Shown: positions 15,676-24,642 of the stretch, in pieces | Position numbering within the stretch: position 1 is the first letter of the stretch | How the letters are laid out: every line of letters begins with the position of its first letter | DNA from: Paenirhizobium daejeonense | Lineage (GTDB): Bacteria; Pseudomonadota; Alphaproteobacteria; Rhizobiales; Rhizobiaceae | Length of the DNA: 64,000 nt | Assembly (NCBI RefSeq): GCF_014280875.1 | Contig: NZ_JACLAL010000007.1 | Coordinates: 186,001-250,000, forward strand | Reading direction: 5' to 3' | Program-made: the position numbers and the translations under genes | Notes under the pieces: model-generated | What the model was told of the DNA's origin: nothing | The model's database searches: none | What the model saw: the letters and a program-made list of their open reading frames with translations, nothing else

Positions 15676-16653
15676 TTATGCATTATGAGCCGATGGTCTG
15701 GAACCGGGCGAGGGGGCAGCCTCGGTGTGCAAAAGTGCTTCGGCACTTTTCCAGAAGTTCTTCACGAGTTTGCTCTGGCTTCCCAGATGACGATAGAGGC
15801 GTATTTCCAGATCCATCGTCCAGTCTGTCGTGGCCGAAGCGTTCAGGAAAAGACCTGCATCCAACTCTGCCTGAATGAGACTCTCCGGCAGCCAACATAA
15901 ACCCGCTCCCGTCAATGCTACGGTCTTCAGGCCTGCGCTGATTGCATTTTCATGAACCTGCCTCCGGAGAAACTGGGGCCTCTCTGCAAAAAGACGACCG
16001 AGCGCGACGCCGAAGAACGAGCTGAAACCGTAGCTTAGATAAGGGACGGGCCCCCCTTCGCTCACGGCCCGGTCGAGGAGGCCTGCTCCCGGTACCCAAT
16101 GCTCGCGCTGCATCTTCACCTGGGGAGCAGCGACAGGAATCAGTCTATCACGGCCCACCGGCAGATAGTCGAAGCGTTCCCGGTCCAGATGAAACGGCAC
16201 GCGGGGATGAGCGTAGGTCAAAAAGAAATCCGCTTCGCCATCGACCAGCGTCGCAAGATTTGCCTCTATACCGCCCCGATCAGGGATGAGGCTGATACGG
16301 ATGTCGGGCATTTCCTTTTCCAAGAGCTGCAGCCATTCCGGCACAAACGTAACGGTCAGCGTGTGAAGCGCAGCAAATCGGGCCATGCCCGCTTCCGAGG
16401 TCGGTCGCAAAGCTTCCTGTGCGGCATAAAGTGTTCGAATGGTGTCCCGCGCCAGCGGCAGAAAATTGCGGCCGGCCGGGGTCAGTTCTGCTGGCATCGT
16501 TCCACGATTGATCAGCGGCGCACCCAGCCAGACTTCCAGTTGCTTGATTCGTCGGCTGAACGCCGGTTGGGTGACATTTCGCAACTCCGCCGATCGTGAA
16601 AAACTGGAGGTGTCCGCCAGCGTCACGAAATCCTCCAGCCATTTCAGTTCCAT
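15676..16653 (-). CDS. LysR-type regulator of the D-amino acid cluster
   Basis: A 325-residue LysR-type regulator. The N-terminal winged helix is MELKWLEDFVTLADTSSFSRSA...TQPAFSRRIKQLEVWLGAPL and the effector domain follows from about residue 90. ATG 16653 is chosen because GGAG lies 9 bases upstream of it. An ATG at 16674 adds seven residues but lacks a ribosome-binding site. It is divergent from the aminotransferase gene, with about 180 AT-rich bases between, and convergent with galD. By position it should control the aminotransferase/transport/peptidase operon. The inducer is unknown. Confidence 0.88.
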   Translation of the reverse strand: MELKWLEDFVTLADTSSFSRSAELRNVTQPAFSRRIKQLEVWLGAPLINRGTMPAELTPAGRNFLPLARDTIRTLYAAQEALRPTSEAGMARFAALHTLTVTFVPEWLQLLEKEMPDIRISLIPDRGGIEANLATLVDGEADFFLTYAHPRVPFHLDRERFDYLPVGRDRLIPVAAPQVKMQREHWVPGAGLLDRAVSEGGPVPYLSYGFSSFFGVALGRLFAERPQFLRRQVHENAISAGLKTVALTGAGLCWLPESLIQAELDAGLFLNASATTDWTMDLEIRLYRHLGSQSKLVKNFWKSAEALLHTEAAPSPGSRPSAHNA

Positions 16654-16686
16654 TTCATATTGCTCCAAAGCCATGAGCTAGAGTTT

Positions 16687-16709
16687 TTAAGGACGGAATT
16701 CGTTCTTAA
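16687..16709. promoter_or_regulatory. Candidate LysR operator in the divergent region
   Basis: Inverted repeat TTAAGGACG-GAATT-CGTTCTTAA, 8 of 9 positions paired, starting 34 bases upstream of the LysR start. A second small repeat ATGCA-N5-TGCAT lies at 16730-16744. Both sit in an AT-rich control region between the divergent genes. Confidence 0.45.
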
Positions 16710-16832
16710 CTTTTTGATTTAGCATAGTTATGCATTTTTTGCATGATTTTGTGTCTAAACCGAATTGGTCAAGTCCGCCTGCTCACTCCACAGTCGTTGA
16801 TAACGAAAGAATTGAAGGACCGGAGTCAGGAA

Positions 16833-17696
16833 ATGAGCAGGATTGTTTATTGCGCGGGCAAGTTCGTGCCGGAGGATCAGGCTCATGTCAGTCTCTTCGA
16901 TCGCGGGTTTCTTTTCGGGGATGGTGTTTATGAAGTGACTGCGGTTATCCGCGGCAAGCTGATCGACAACGATCTGCATCTTGCCCGTTTCCGGAGATCT
17001 TTGGCCGAATTGGCTATCCCTATGCCTGCCACTTTCGAAGAAATAGAGAATCTGCAGCAAACCCTGATCACGCGCAATGGCCTGACGGAGGGCACGGTCT
17101 ATCTTCAGGCCACGCGCGGGGAAGCTGATCGCGACTTTCTTTACCCTGATGGGCTGAAGCCAACACTGGTCGGCTTCACCCAGGCAAAGAAGCTTCTCGG
17201 CACGAGAGCGCAGGAGGAAGGAATTGCCGTCGCGCTCGTTCCGGATCCGCGCTGGGCGCGTCGCGATATCAAGACGGTCATGCTTCTCGGTCAGGTGCTG
17301 GTAAAGCGGGATGCCCGTGCTGCGGGATTTGGCGACGTCTGGCTGACGCAGGAAGGGCAGATTACCGAGGGGGCCTCTTCCACGGCCTATATTGTGACCG
17401 ATGACAACAGAATCCTGACGCGCGGGAATTCCCGAATGATTCTGCCCGGATGTACGCGACAGGCCCTTCTGAGGCTGTGCGATCGCCACGGTCTGACCTT
17501 CGAGGAGCGCAGCTTCACGCAAACAGAAGCCGAAACCGCCGCCGAAGCCTTCCAGACATCCGCATCCAGTCTGGTCACTCCGGTTGTACGGATAGGTGAT
17601 GCAGTGATTGGCGACGGAAAACCGGGACCGCTAACACGTTTGTTGCAGTCCTATTACCTGGAAGCAGCAGGAGTGCTTGAAACGACATCTCACTAA
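16833..17696 (+). CDS. dat: D-amino acid aminotransferase, class IV PLP enzyme
   Basis: A 287-residue fold-type IV aminotransferase. The PLP lysine is Lys147 in WARRDIKTVMLLGQV, and the phosphate and cofactor loops appear in EGQITEGASSTAYIVTDDN. The DIK context and the length match D-amino acid transaminases, which move the amino group of D-alanine and other D-amino acids to 2-oxoglutarate. Branched-chain aminotransferases have a different, longer pattern. ATG 16833 has GGAG 7 bases upstream; the upstream open frame is not homologous. It is the first gene of a co-directional unit with an amino-acid ABC transporter and two D-peptidase-like genes, which supports the D-amino acid assignment. Confidence 0.87.
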   Translation: MSRIVYCAGKFVPEDQAHVSLFDRGFLFGDGVYEVTAVIRGKLIDNDLHLARFRRSLAELAIPMPATFEEIENLQQTLITRNGLTEGTVYLQATRGEADRDFLYPDGLKPTLVGFTQAKKLLGTRAQEEGIAVALVPDPRWARRDIKTVMLLGQVLVKRDARAAGFGDVWLTQEGQITEGASSTAYIVTDDNRILTRGNSRMILPGCTRQALLRLCDRHGLTFEERSFTQTEAETAAEAFQTSASSLVTPVVRIGDAVIGDGKPGPLTRLLQSYYLEAAGVLETTSH

Positions 17697-17744
17697 GAAC
17701 TCCCAAATAAAAACCAGAAACAAGACCAACAGAGGAAAGAACGC

Positions 17745-18590
17745 ATGAAAAACAAACTGACATTCATGGGCGTCGCACTCGCGGCCGCTACTGCATTTGG
17801 CGCACCCACGCTCGCGAACGAGGGCTATGGCGACTGCAAACTTTTCGGAAAGCAGGGGACGGAAAAAACTGAGACCGCCGTTCCAGGCCAATTCACCGTC
17901 ATCATCAACCTGCCGGCCGTTGGCGAATTCAACGGCGACACGCCGGAGAGCATCACGAGCGGTCGTGAATTCTGCATGGCAGTGAACATTGCCTACCGTC
18001 TTGGGATCGATAAAGTCGTACTGAAAAACGCATCGTTCGATTCCATCGTTGCGGGGCAGAACAAGGATTTCGATATTGCGCTTGCGCTTATCTCGGTTAC
18101 GGAACCGCGCAAGAAAGTGGTCGATTTTTCGACACCCTACGCCCATGGAGCCTTCGGCCTCGCAACTCGTGCAGATTCCGTTCTCGATGAGGCGAGCGTG
18201 AAGACCGCAAAGCTCGGCACCCAAGCTGGCACGATCATGGTCCAGTGGGCGCAGGACACCTTGCCCGACACGAAGCTGTCGGTATTCGACGATACGGGTG
18301 CAATGTTCACCGCGCTTGCTGCCGGCAATGTCGATGTCGTGATGACAGATCTTTCCGTCGTACTCGGTCAGGTCTCCAATTCCGGTGGCAAGCTCAAGGT
18401 GGTGGGCCAATATCCGAGTGGGCGGGATACTGCTGGTATCTATCCGAAGGGATCCGCGGAAAAGCCCGTCGTCGACAAGATCATCGCCGATATGGCTGCC
18501 GACGGAACGTTGAAGGCCTTGGAGACGGAATATCTCGCTCCTGCCTGGGGCGGTTTGACGCCCGATGGTGTGCCTGTCTGGAAAAACTAA
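17745..18590 (+). CDS. Polar amino-acid-type ABC transporter substrate-binding protein (family 3)
   Basis: A 281-residue periplasmic binding protein. Residues 1-24 are a signal peptide ending near TLANEGYGD. The body has family-3 features such as EFCMAVNIAYRLGIDKVVLKN, DFDIALALISVTEPRKKVVDFSTPY and GNVDVVMTDLSVVLGQV. It delivers an amino acid or small peptide to the permease encoded next. The neighbouring transaminase and D-aminopeptidase genes suggest a D-amino acid or a derivative. The cysteine pair near the N-terminus (Cys at DCK and FCM) may form a disulphide. Confidence 0.9.
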   Translation: MKNKLTFMGVALAAATAFGAPTLANEGYGDCKLFGKQGTEKTETAVPGQFTVIINLPAVGEFNGDTPESITSGREFCMAVNIAYRLGIDKVVLKNASFDSIVAGQNKDFDIALALISVTEPRKKVVDFSTPYAHGAFGLATRADSVLDEASVKTAKLGTQAGTIMVQWAQDTLPDTKLSVFDDTGAMFTALAAGNVDVVMTDLSVVLGQVSNSGGKLKVVGQYPSGRDTAGIYPKGSAEKPVVDKIIADMAADGTLKALETEYLAPAWGGLTPDGVPVWKN

Positions 18591-18594
18591 TCCA

Positions 18595-19710
18595 ATGACC
18601 GAGTCTCTCGTATCCGAGACGAAAAGCGAAACCGGGCACGCTTCACAGCGTACCCGGAGCGCCGCACGGACCCACCGCACCCGTTCCGGGTTAACTCTCC
18701 TTGCAGCAATCGCAACCTTCGTCATAGTTGCCGTTTCGGCACAGCATCTGGGAAGCTATGCGGTAACACAGGGCGTTTCCCGGATCGTTGCCGCAATTCC
18801 AGGCGTTCTTGTCGCGGTTGCGGCGGCGCTGGTTCTGCTGATGGCAGGCCGGGCCTTCCTGCGATCGATCATGGCCTCGCGCAGTATCGACCTTCATGCC
18901 GCGCGCGCATTGGGAGCTGAAGCATCACTTGGATCCTGGAAAGCTCTCTCCTGGACAGGCGCTCTTTTGATAGTCACGGCGATAGCCTGGTTCATGGCGG
19001 TCAATGAAGCCGCCGTCAGTCGGACTTTCTTCGATGTTGCCCTTATTCGAAGCTCCGCCAGCAAGGTGATATGGGCGTTCGGCACGAATGTCACCATATT
19101 TGCCGTCTCGGCGGTCCTGATATTGGTCTGGTCCCTGCTAGTGGCCATAGCACGCACACTGCCGGGAGAGGCAGGTCGTCCGCTTCGCTTTCTCGCAATT
19201 GCTTATGGGGATCTGTTCCGTGGCCTGCCGGCCATCATCACGATCTATCTGATCGGCTTTGGCCTTCCGTTGACGGATTTGCCGATACTCTCGGACCTTT
19301 CCTCGACATCCTACGCGATCATCGCCCTGACACTCACCTACGGCGCCTACACGTCTGAAGTGTATCGCGCAGGCATAGAGGGCGTGCATCATAGTCAGGT
19401 CGCTGCAGCGCGCTCTCTGGGCCTTAGCCATGCCAAGACCATGCGCTATGTCGTGGTTCCCCTCGCGATCAGAAACATCATTCCGCCTTTGATGAACAAT
19501 TGCATCAGCCTTCAGAAGGACACTGCGCTGGTTGCGATCATCGGCACGATCGATGCTTTCAACCAATCGAAGATCATCGCAGCGAACAACTTCAATCTCT
19601 CCGCCGTCACGACGGTCGCCATCCTCTTTATCGTTATCACCATCCCACAGGCACGGCTCGTCGATAAGCTCATCGACCGCGATCGCCGCCGTATGCGGGC
19701 AGGGGGCTGA
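18595..19710 (+). CDS. Amino-acid ABC transporter permease with extended N-terminus
   Basis: A 371-residue permease of the His/Glu/Gln (HisMQ) type. The conserved EAA loop is EVYRAGIEGVHHSQVAAARSLG, followed by LPLAIRNIIPP-like residues (here VPLAIRNIIPPLMN). The N-terminal 150 residues are extra compared with the common 220-residue permeases and hold a basic Ser/Arg/Thr-rich leader and about three hydrophobic segments. Start ATG 18595 lies 4 bases after the binding-protein stop. Only one permease gene is present, so it should act as a homodimer. It is followed by the ATPase after 5 bases. Confidence 0.9.
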   Translation: MTESLVSETKSETGHASQRTRSAARTHRTRSGLTLLAAIATFVIVAVSAQHLGSYAVTQGVSRIVAAIPGVLVAVAAALVLLMAGRAFLRSIMASRSIDLHAARALGAEASLGSWKALSWTGALLIVTAIAWFMAVNEAAVSRTFFDVALIRSSASKVIWAFGTNVTIFAVSAVLILVWSLLVAIARTLPGEAGRPLRFLAIAYGDLFRGLPAIITIYLIGFGLPLTDLPILSDLSSTSYAIIALTLTYGAYTSEVYRAGIEGVHHSQVAAARSLGLSHAKTMRYVVVPLAIRNIIPPLMNNCISLQKDTALVAIIGTIDAFNQSKIIAANNFNLSAVTTVAILFIVITIPQARLVDKLIDRDRRRMRAGG

Positions 19711-19715
19711 AATTC

Positions 19716-20459
19716 ATGGCTATTCTGGAAATCGACCATGTGACCAAGCACTACGGGATACTTGAGGTCATCTCGGATCTTTCGCTGAGTGTCGAAGAAC
19801 ATGAGGTGATCTGCCTGATCGGCCCTTCCGGCTGCGGGAAGTCAACGCTACTGCGCTGCGTGAACCGCCTCGAGGAGATCTCGTCGGGGGAAATCCGCAT
19901 CCATGGCGACCGGATCACGGGACCGGGGGTCGATCTGGATCGACTGCGACGCGATATCGGGATCGTGTTTCAGGGGTACAATCTTTTCCCGCATATGACT
20001 GTACTCGAAAACACCATGCTGGCTCCGACAAAGGTGCTGGGGATGCCACGGCGCGAAGCGGAGGAAAAGGCGATGGCTTTTCTCAACCGGATTGGTCTGG
20101 CACACAAGTCCGGCGACTATCCTGACCGGCTGTCGGGAGGGCAACAGCAGCGGGTTGCAATCGTCAGGGCGCTGATGATGAACCCCATGGTACTTCTTCT
20201 AGACGAGATCACCTCCGCCCTTGACCCGGAGCTGGTGTCCGAAGTGCTGGATATCGTACGGGATCTGGCGGAGAGAGGAATGACGATGCTTCTGGCCACC
20301 CATGAAATGGGCTTTGCCCGCGAGGTGGCTAATCGTATTTGCTTTCTTCAGTCCGGAAAGGTCTACGAGCAAGGACCTCCGGCCGAGATTTTCGGAAACC
20401 CGAAGGGCGAGCGCACGCAGGCTTTCCTGCGCAGCCTGAAAAAGGCCGGGCGGCTATAA
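19716..20459 (+). CDS. Amino-acid ABC transporter ATP-binding protein
   Basis: A 247-residue ATPase of the polar amino acid (GlnQ/HisP) type. Walker A is LIGPSGCGKSTLLR (about residues 33-46), the Q-loop lies in GIVFQGYNLFPHM, the signature is LSGGQQQRVAIVRAL, Walker B is MVLLLDEITSALDPE, and the switch histidine is in LATHEMGFA. Everything needed for ATP hydrolysis is present. The gene lies between the permease and the DmpA-type peptidase in one transcription unit. Confidence 0.94.
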   Translation: MAILEIDHVTKHYGILEVISDLSLSVEEHEVICLIGPSGCGKSTLLRCVNRLEEISSGEIRIHGDRITGPGVDLDRLRRDIGIVFQGYNLFPHMTVLENTMLAPTKVLGMPRREAEEKAMAFLNRIGLAHKSGDYPDRLSGGQQQRVAIVRALMMNPMVLLLDEITSALDPELVSEVLDIVRDLAERGMTMLLATHEMGFAREVANRICFLQSGKVYEQGPPAEIFGNPKGERTQAFLRSLKKAGRL

Positions 20460-20473
20460 CGGAAGGAAGTCAC

Positions 20474-21511
20474 ATGACGACAGCGCGCCAGCTGGGCTTG
20501 TGGGCGGAGGGCAAGAACAGTCTCCCGTCGGGCGAACACAACGCGATTACGGACGTGCCCGGTGTGAGGGTAGGGCATCAGACACTTTCGGATGGCGGGC
20601 TGGCGACCGGGGTAACGGCCGTCATCCCGCATGCAGGCGATCTCTTTCGCCAGAAGGTTCGTGCCGCGGTCGAGGTGATCAACGGCTTTGGTAAATCCGT
20701 GGGACTTGTGCAGATCGCGGAGTTGGGAACCATCGAAACCCCGATCCTGCTTACAAATACATTCGGTGTCGCGGCATGCACCGAGGCTCTGATCCGTCGC
20801 GCCATTGCCGATAATCCCGCAATCGGTCGCGAGACTTCAACGGTTAATGCCGTGGTTTGCGAATGCAATGACGGTACGATCAACGATATTCAGGCGCTTG
20901 CTGTGTCGCCGGAGGACGCGTTTGCAGCCTTGGCCGCCGCCGCCTCCGGTCGCGTTGAACAGGGGTCTGTCGGAGCGGGTCGGGGTATGACGGCCTTCGG
21001 CTTCAAGGGCGGAATAGGCAGCGCCTCGCGACGCATGCATATTGCCGACAGGGATTTCACGCTTGGTGCATTGGTTCTGGCAAATTTCGGAAGAGCCGGA
21101 GATCTTGTCCTGCCTGATGGGCGTCGCCCCGATCCGGGCAGTGTGAGCCACTCGGAAAGGGGATCGGTGATCGTCGTTCTGGCCACGGATCTTCCCCTTG
21201 GTGATCGCCAGCTGCAACGGGTCGCCCGTCGCGCCGGAGCGGGACTTGCGAGACTTGGCGCCTTCTGGGGGCATGGCTCTGGAGACATTGTTTTGGGGTT
21301 CACCACTGCGGACCAGATCGCACACGATGCACCGGCCTTTCAGTCGATGACGTGCATTGACGAAAATCTGATCGATCTGCCGTTCCGAGCTGCCGTCGAG
21401 GCAACGCAGGAGGCTGTCCTGAATGCCCTGTGTGCCGCACCCGGGGAGACCGGCCGAACGGGAAAGCATTATCCGTCGCTGGCGGACTGGGCCGAGGAGA
21501 ACGCATTGTGA
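20474..21511 (+). CDS. DmpA-type (P1/S58 family) aminopeptidase
   Basis: A 345-residue member of the P1 (S58) peptidases, which include the D-aminopeptidase/L-esterase DmpA and the beta-peptidyl aminopeptidases. The start NAITDVPGVRVGHQTL and the middle NAVVCECNDGTIND are conserved. Ser231 in ERGSVIVVLATDLPL is at the site where the precursor cleaves itself to expose the N-terminal nucleophile, so the protein probably matures into alpha and beta chains. ATG 20474 has GGAAGG upstream. Substrates of the family include peptides with D- or beta-amino acids at the N-terminus. The neighbours favour D-residues. No signal peptide is seen. Confidence 0.88.
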   Translation: MTTARQLGLWAEGKNSLPSGEHNAITDVPGVRVGHQTLSDGGLATGVTAVIPHAGDLFRQKVRAAVEVINGFGKSVGLVQIAELGTIETPILLTNTFGVAACTEALIRRAIADNPAIGRETSTVNAVVCECNDGTINDIQALAVSPEDAFAALAAAASGRVEQGSVGAGRGMTAFGFKGGIGSASRRMHIADRDFTLGALVLANFGRAGDLVLPDGRRPDPGSVSHSERGSVIVVLATDLPLGDRQLQRVARRAGAGLARLGAFWGHGSGDIVLGFTTADQIAHDAPAFQSMTCIDENLIDLPFRAAVEATQEAVLNALCAAPGETGRTGKHYPSLADWAEENAL

Positions 21512-22308
21512 AGATCTTTCTGTCTGCCGACATCGAGGGGACCGCCGGGATCGCCCACTGGGACGAAGCGGAGCGAACCCACGCCGATTATGCGGAGTTC
21601 CGTAGCCTTATGACGGCTGAAGTCGTTGCCGCCTGCGAGGGCGCCCGTTCCGCCGGAGCAACCGAAGTCGTTATCAAAGATGCCCATGACAGCGGCCGGA
21701 ACCTTGTTTTGGATCGCCTGCCGGACTACGTGCGGATCATGCGCGGATGGTCAGGGCACCCGGATGGAATGATGTTTGGCATCGGCCCGGATTTCGCTGC
21801 GGCTATTTACACGGGTTATCACGCGAAAGCCGGATCGGAAGCCAATCCGCTGGCCCATACGACCACGTTGCGAATATCGCGTCTCCTTTTGAACGGCGAA
21901 GTGGCTTCCGAGTTTACATTCAACGCTCTCTGCGCCGCGCGCTACGGTGTTCCTTCCGTTTTTTTGGCGGGCGATGCCGAGATATGCGAGGACGCTCGCC
22001 AGATGGTGCCGAGTTTGCGCACAGTCTCAACAATCGAAGGCTTCGGCCGGGCTTCCCTCTCAATTGCGCCAAGCCGCGCTTGTTCCGCAATACGGGAAGA
22101 AGTGGCTGCAGCCTTGTCCTCGATGTCGCCGGAACGTGTTCCGCCATTGGAAGGCCCGTTCGAGATCGTCATCGAATTCTCCAACCCGACAGACGCCTGG
22201 CGGGCGGCATGGTATCCGGGAGCCAAGGCGAGCGGTTCCAGAACGGTTGTGTTCAAGTCTGATGATTTCTTCGAAATCCAGAGAGCATTGCGCTTTCTTA
22301 CCGCTTAG
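21508..22308 (+). CDS. dppA: M55 family D-aminopeptidase, DppA-like
   Basis: A 266-residue zinc D-aminopeptidase. The metal-binding start MKIFLSADIEGTAGI, then VVIKDAHDSGRN and TGYHAKAGSEANPLAHT, are the conserved motifs of Bacillus DppA, a self-compartmentalising decamer that removes N-terminal D-amino acids such as D-Ala. The start is GTG 21508, which overlaps the stop of the DmpA-type gene (GTGA). An earlier ATG at 21430 would lie well inside that gene. It is the last gene of the D-amino acid unit. In Bacillus dppA sits beside a dipeptide transporter, a comparable arrangement. Confidence 0.9.
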   Translation: MKIFLSADIEGTAGIAHWDEAERTHADYAEFRSLMTAEVVAACEGARSAGATEVVIKDAHDSGRNLVLDRLPDYVRIMRGWSGHPDGMMFGIGPDFAAAIYTGYHAKAGSEANPLAHTTTLRISRLLLNGEVASEFTFNALCAARYGVPSVFLAGDAEICEDARQMVPSLRTVSTIEGFGRASLSIAPSRACSAIREEVAAALSSMSPERVPPLEGPFEIVIEFSNPTDAWRAAWYPGAKASGSRTVVFKSDDFFEIQRALRFLTA

Positions 22309-22735
22309 CGGAAGGTTTCAACCAGGCGGGACGGGGCAATTTCCATTTCGGTTAGCGCCCCTTCGAGGAGGCGACATGCAACGCTTTTGGGCGGCGCAGG
22401 ATGAGGTCTGCTTGCACCCTCACTTGCGATATTGGCGGCTGTTAGCCCTTCCTGTTCATTTGCCCGGATGAGCATATTTTGGACCAAGCCGGAAACCCAA
22501 AAATGCCAGGGAGAGAGCATCTCTCCTTGATTTGAAGGCTCAGCACGTTTCTCAGTTCCACGATTTCGCGCTGAAGGGCAGCGATCTTCGGGTGGGATGT
22601 ACGATCATCGGCCTGCCGATACCCGTGCGGCCGACCGGTTCTCCCTCTTTTCACTTCACCGAAATGAATCGCTTCTAACCAACCGATTCAAAACAGTCGT
22701 TGGACGCGCAGTGATGGAAATCAGATCATGGAGGC
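22309..22735. other. Gap without a supported gene
   Basis: About 430 bases after dppA. Short frames on both strands lack ribosome-binding sites and recognisable domains. No clear terminator or transposon end was found. Base composition is mixed, less GC-rich than the operons on the left. Confidence 0.35.
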
Positions 22736-23005
22736 ATGATCACTCAGCGTTACCAGCTTTATATCGAACGGACCGAGCAGGCGAAAAACATGGCTCGGTT
22801 CTATTCAGTGTCGATCGAACCGAACCTGTTCGGAGACGCTTGCCTGACGCGTCGATGGGGACGTATCGGGACAATGGGACAGATGCTGGTCCATCATTTC
22901 AAGAGGGAGGAGGAAGCAGTAGAGTTGTTTCTTGATATTGTTCGGCAAAAGCGGGCGCGAGGATATCGCCTGCGGCCCTTGGTGCCGCCAAAGGCCACCT
23001 CTTAG
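22736..23005 (+). CDS. WGR domain protein
   Basis: An 89-residue protein that is almost entirely one WGR domain. The naming motif is visible in CLTRRWGRIGTMGQM at about residues 36-50, preceded by the FYSVSIEPNLFGD strand and followed by an acidic helix and a basic tail (RQKRARGYRL). WGR domains occur in PARP enzymes, where they bind DNA ends, and as stand-alone small proteins in rhizobia with unknown function. The GGAGG upstream overlaps too closely (1 base) to be a good ribosome-binding site, yet no other start exists because a stop lies in frame at 22712. Confidence 0.8.
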   Translation: MITQRYQLYIERTEQAKNMARFYSVSIEPNLFGDACLTRRWGRIGTMGQMLVHHFKREEEAVELFLDIVRQKRARGYRLRPLVPPKATS

Positions 23006-23724
23006 TTCCAACATGGACGTCGGGCGGAAAATGCCGAAGTCTTGTCGCCTCCAAGCCGTTTGCTTCCGTGGTGGTTTCGATAGCTCGCTCTGGTCTCGCT
23101 GCGTTTCTTCACCACGGGACCCTGCAGGCAGTCGCCTTTCCTCACGAAACGTATCTTATGACGATCACGGTGCATTAGAGTGACCTAAAATCGGTGCCGC
23201 CACCGCAAAAGCGAGCACCCGACGAGGCTACCGCACAGCGTCACAAGGGCCGGTCATGTACCAACTTGCCATGAACAGCGGGCTGTCGTACGGGCGTGTC
23301 AAGCATAGATGGCGGTGCCCATCGCGCTCGCCGCGAGGCTCGCAGCAGCGCCTGCCGTGGCCCGCTGATCATGGACATGAGGTCTCTTTTTTACGGGTTT
23401 GGCCTCTGCTATTCGTTCCATGCCATGGTTTTGTTTCCCGTGTTCTTTCACAAATATGTGCACGGTTTTCCGGTCTGACTGAAACCGACGATGGTCTGGT
23501 GTAGATCGAGCGAGTGAAAAGGACAAAGGTCCGAATTTTGTGAACACCAGCGCCCGCCTACCTATCCGGATCTCCGGCAGTAAGCAATGAAGCGAACGCG
23601 CGTCGTCCGCTTAGAACGGTGGAGTTTATAAATGCAGCCAAGAAGCCGGATGACTGCTTTTTCGGTCACCATGGCAACCCTTCGCAGGGCCGGGGCATTG
23701 CCTCCTTGCCGCGATGGGCGGTTT
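23006..23724. other. Gap without a supported gene
   Basis: About 720 bases with no gene I can support. A short frame on the plus strand ending at 23478 encodes a hydrophobic stretch (LFYGFGLCYSFHAMVLFPVF) that could be a small membrane peptide, starting near 23371, but it has no ribosome-binding site and no known relative. The region may be decayed sequence. Confidence 0.3.
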
Positions 23725-24450
23725 TTAGCGAATTAGCCTTCTTCTGATTGCCTCCGCTATAGCATGGCTCCTGTTCTCTGCTCCGAGTTTTTTGATAGCG
23801 CTCTTGATGTAGCTATTTACCGTATCCGGTTGATATCCTGTTGTTTTTGCGATTTCGTCGCTGGTTAGGCCAAAGCTTGCGTTGGTAAGGCATATCAGTT
23901 CGCCAGGCGTGAGTTTCATATGCTGGGCAACGAAGCGTTGCCTCAGAGGCTTTGTGACAGCGGCATGTATTGTATCGGCCACCATTTCCATGAAAGCGAT
24001 CTCGTCCGTCTCGAACGGTTCCGTTCTTGTCAGCGTGATCGCGCCATAGGTTACGCCATTTCTTGTGATGGGAAACAAGGTTCTGTTGTGGATTCCAAAA
24101 CTGCTGGCGAGATACGCCAATCTCTGGGGCGGCGCGCTTCTCGTATACACTTCGCTTTCGATGATCGTACCTTCAGTTTTGAGGGCGGCATCCCGGAAGG
24201 GATCGATCCTGCCAAGCTCTTCGATAATGTAGGTCTCGATGAACGCAGGTGGCAGATTTGTATCGAAGCAGAGACGTTGGCCGAAGCGGAAATCATCTAC
24301 GTCCAGGCCACTGATCGCGATGAAGTCGTGTGGAACCGCCATTCGTAAACGCTCAATCAATGGATTCTTCGTCAACCGGCGATGCTGCGGCACCGACTGC
24401 AGATCTGGCAGATCTTCCAATGAAGTTGCCGAGAAAGCGCGGAGTTTCAT
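23725..24450 (-). CDS. LuxR-type regulator with autoinducer-binding-like domain (solo)
   Basis: A 241-residue LuxR-type regulator. Residues 15-165 resemble the autoinducer-binding domain (NPLIERLRMAVPHDFIAISG; GRIDPFRDAALK). The C-terminal helix-turn-helix is LTPGELICLTNASFGLTSDEIAKTTGYQPDTV followed by NSYIKSAIKKLGAENRSHAIAEA. ATG 24450 is chosen because AAGG lies 6 bases upstream and the length is then typical. The frame stays open to 24546. No acyl-homoserine-lactone synthase gene is in the window, so it is a solo here. Several of the conserved ligand-pocket tryptophans are not evident, so the ligand may differ. Confidence 0.82.
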   Translation of the reverse strand: MKLRAFSATSLEDLPDLQSVPQHRRLTKNPLIERLRMAVPHDFIAISGLDVDDFRFGQRLCFDTNLPPAFIETYIIEELGRIDPFRDAALKTEGTIIESEVYTRSAPPQRLAYLASSFGIHNRTLFPITRNGVTYGAITLTRTEPFETDEIAFMEMVADTIHAAVTKPLRQRFVAQHMKLTPGELICLTNASFGLTSDEIAKTTGYQPDTVNSYIKSAIKKLGAENRSHAIAEAIRRRLIR

Positions 24451-24642
24451 AACAGGCCTTGATGAAATTGATAAAAGATAAAAATCGGACTCAAATATGA
24501 AGATTTTGTTAAATATGCAGCCGGCTTCCCCGAAGCTGGAAAACAAGCAGGAATTCTCTCTTTCGGAAATGATATCTGAAAATAACCGTCCCGCCGACCC
24601 TTGCAGGTCAACGGGACAAATAGTTAGAACGATTACAGTCTG

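Noticed and set aside
22309..23724. Possible insertion-sequence remnant
   Set aside because: The region is gene-poor, but I found no terminal inverted repeats, target duplications or transposase motifs.
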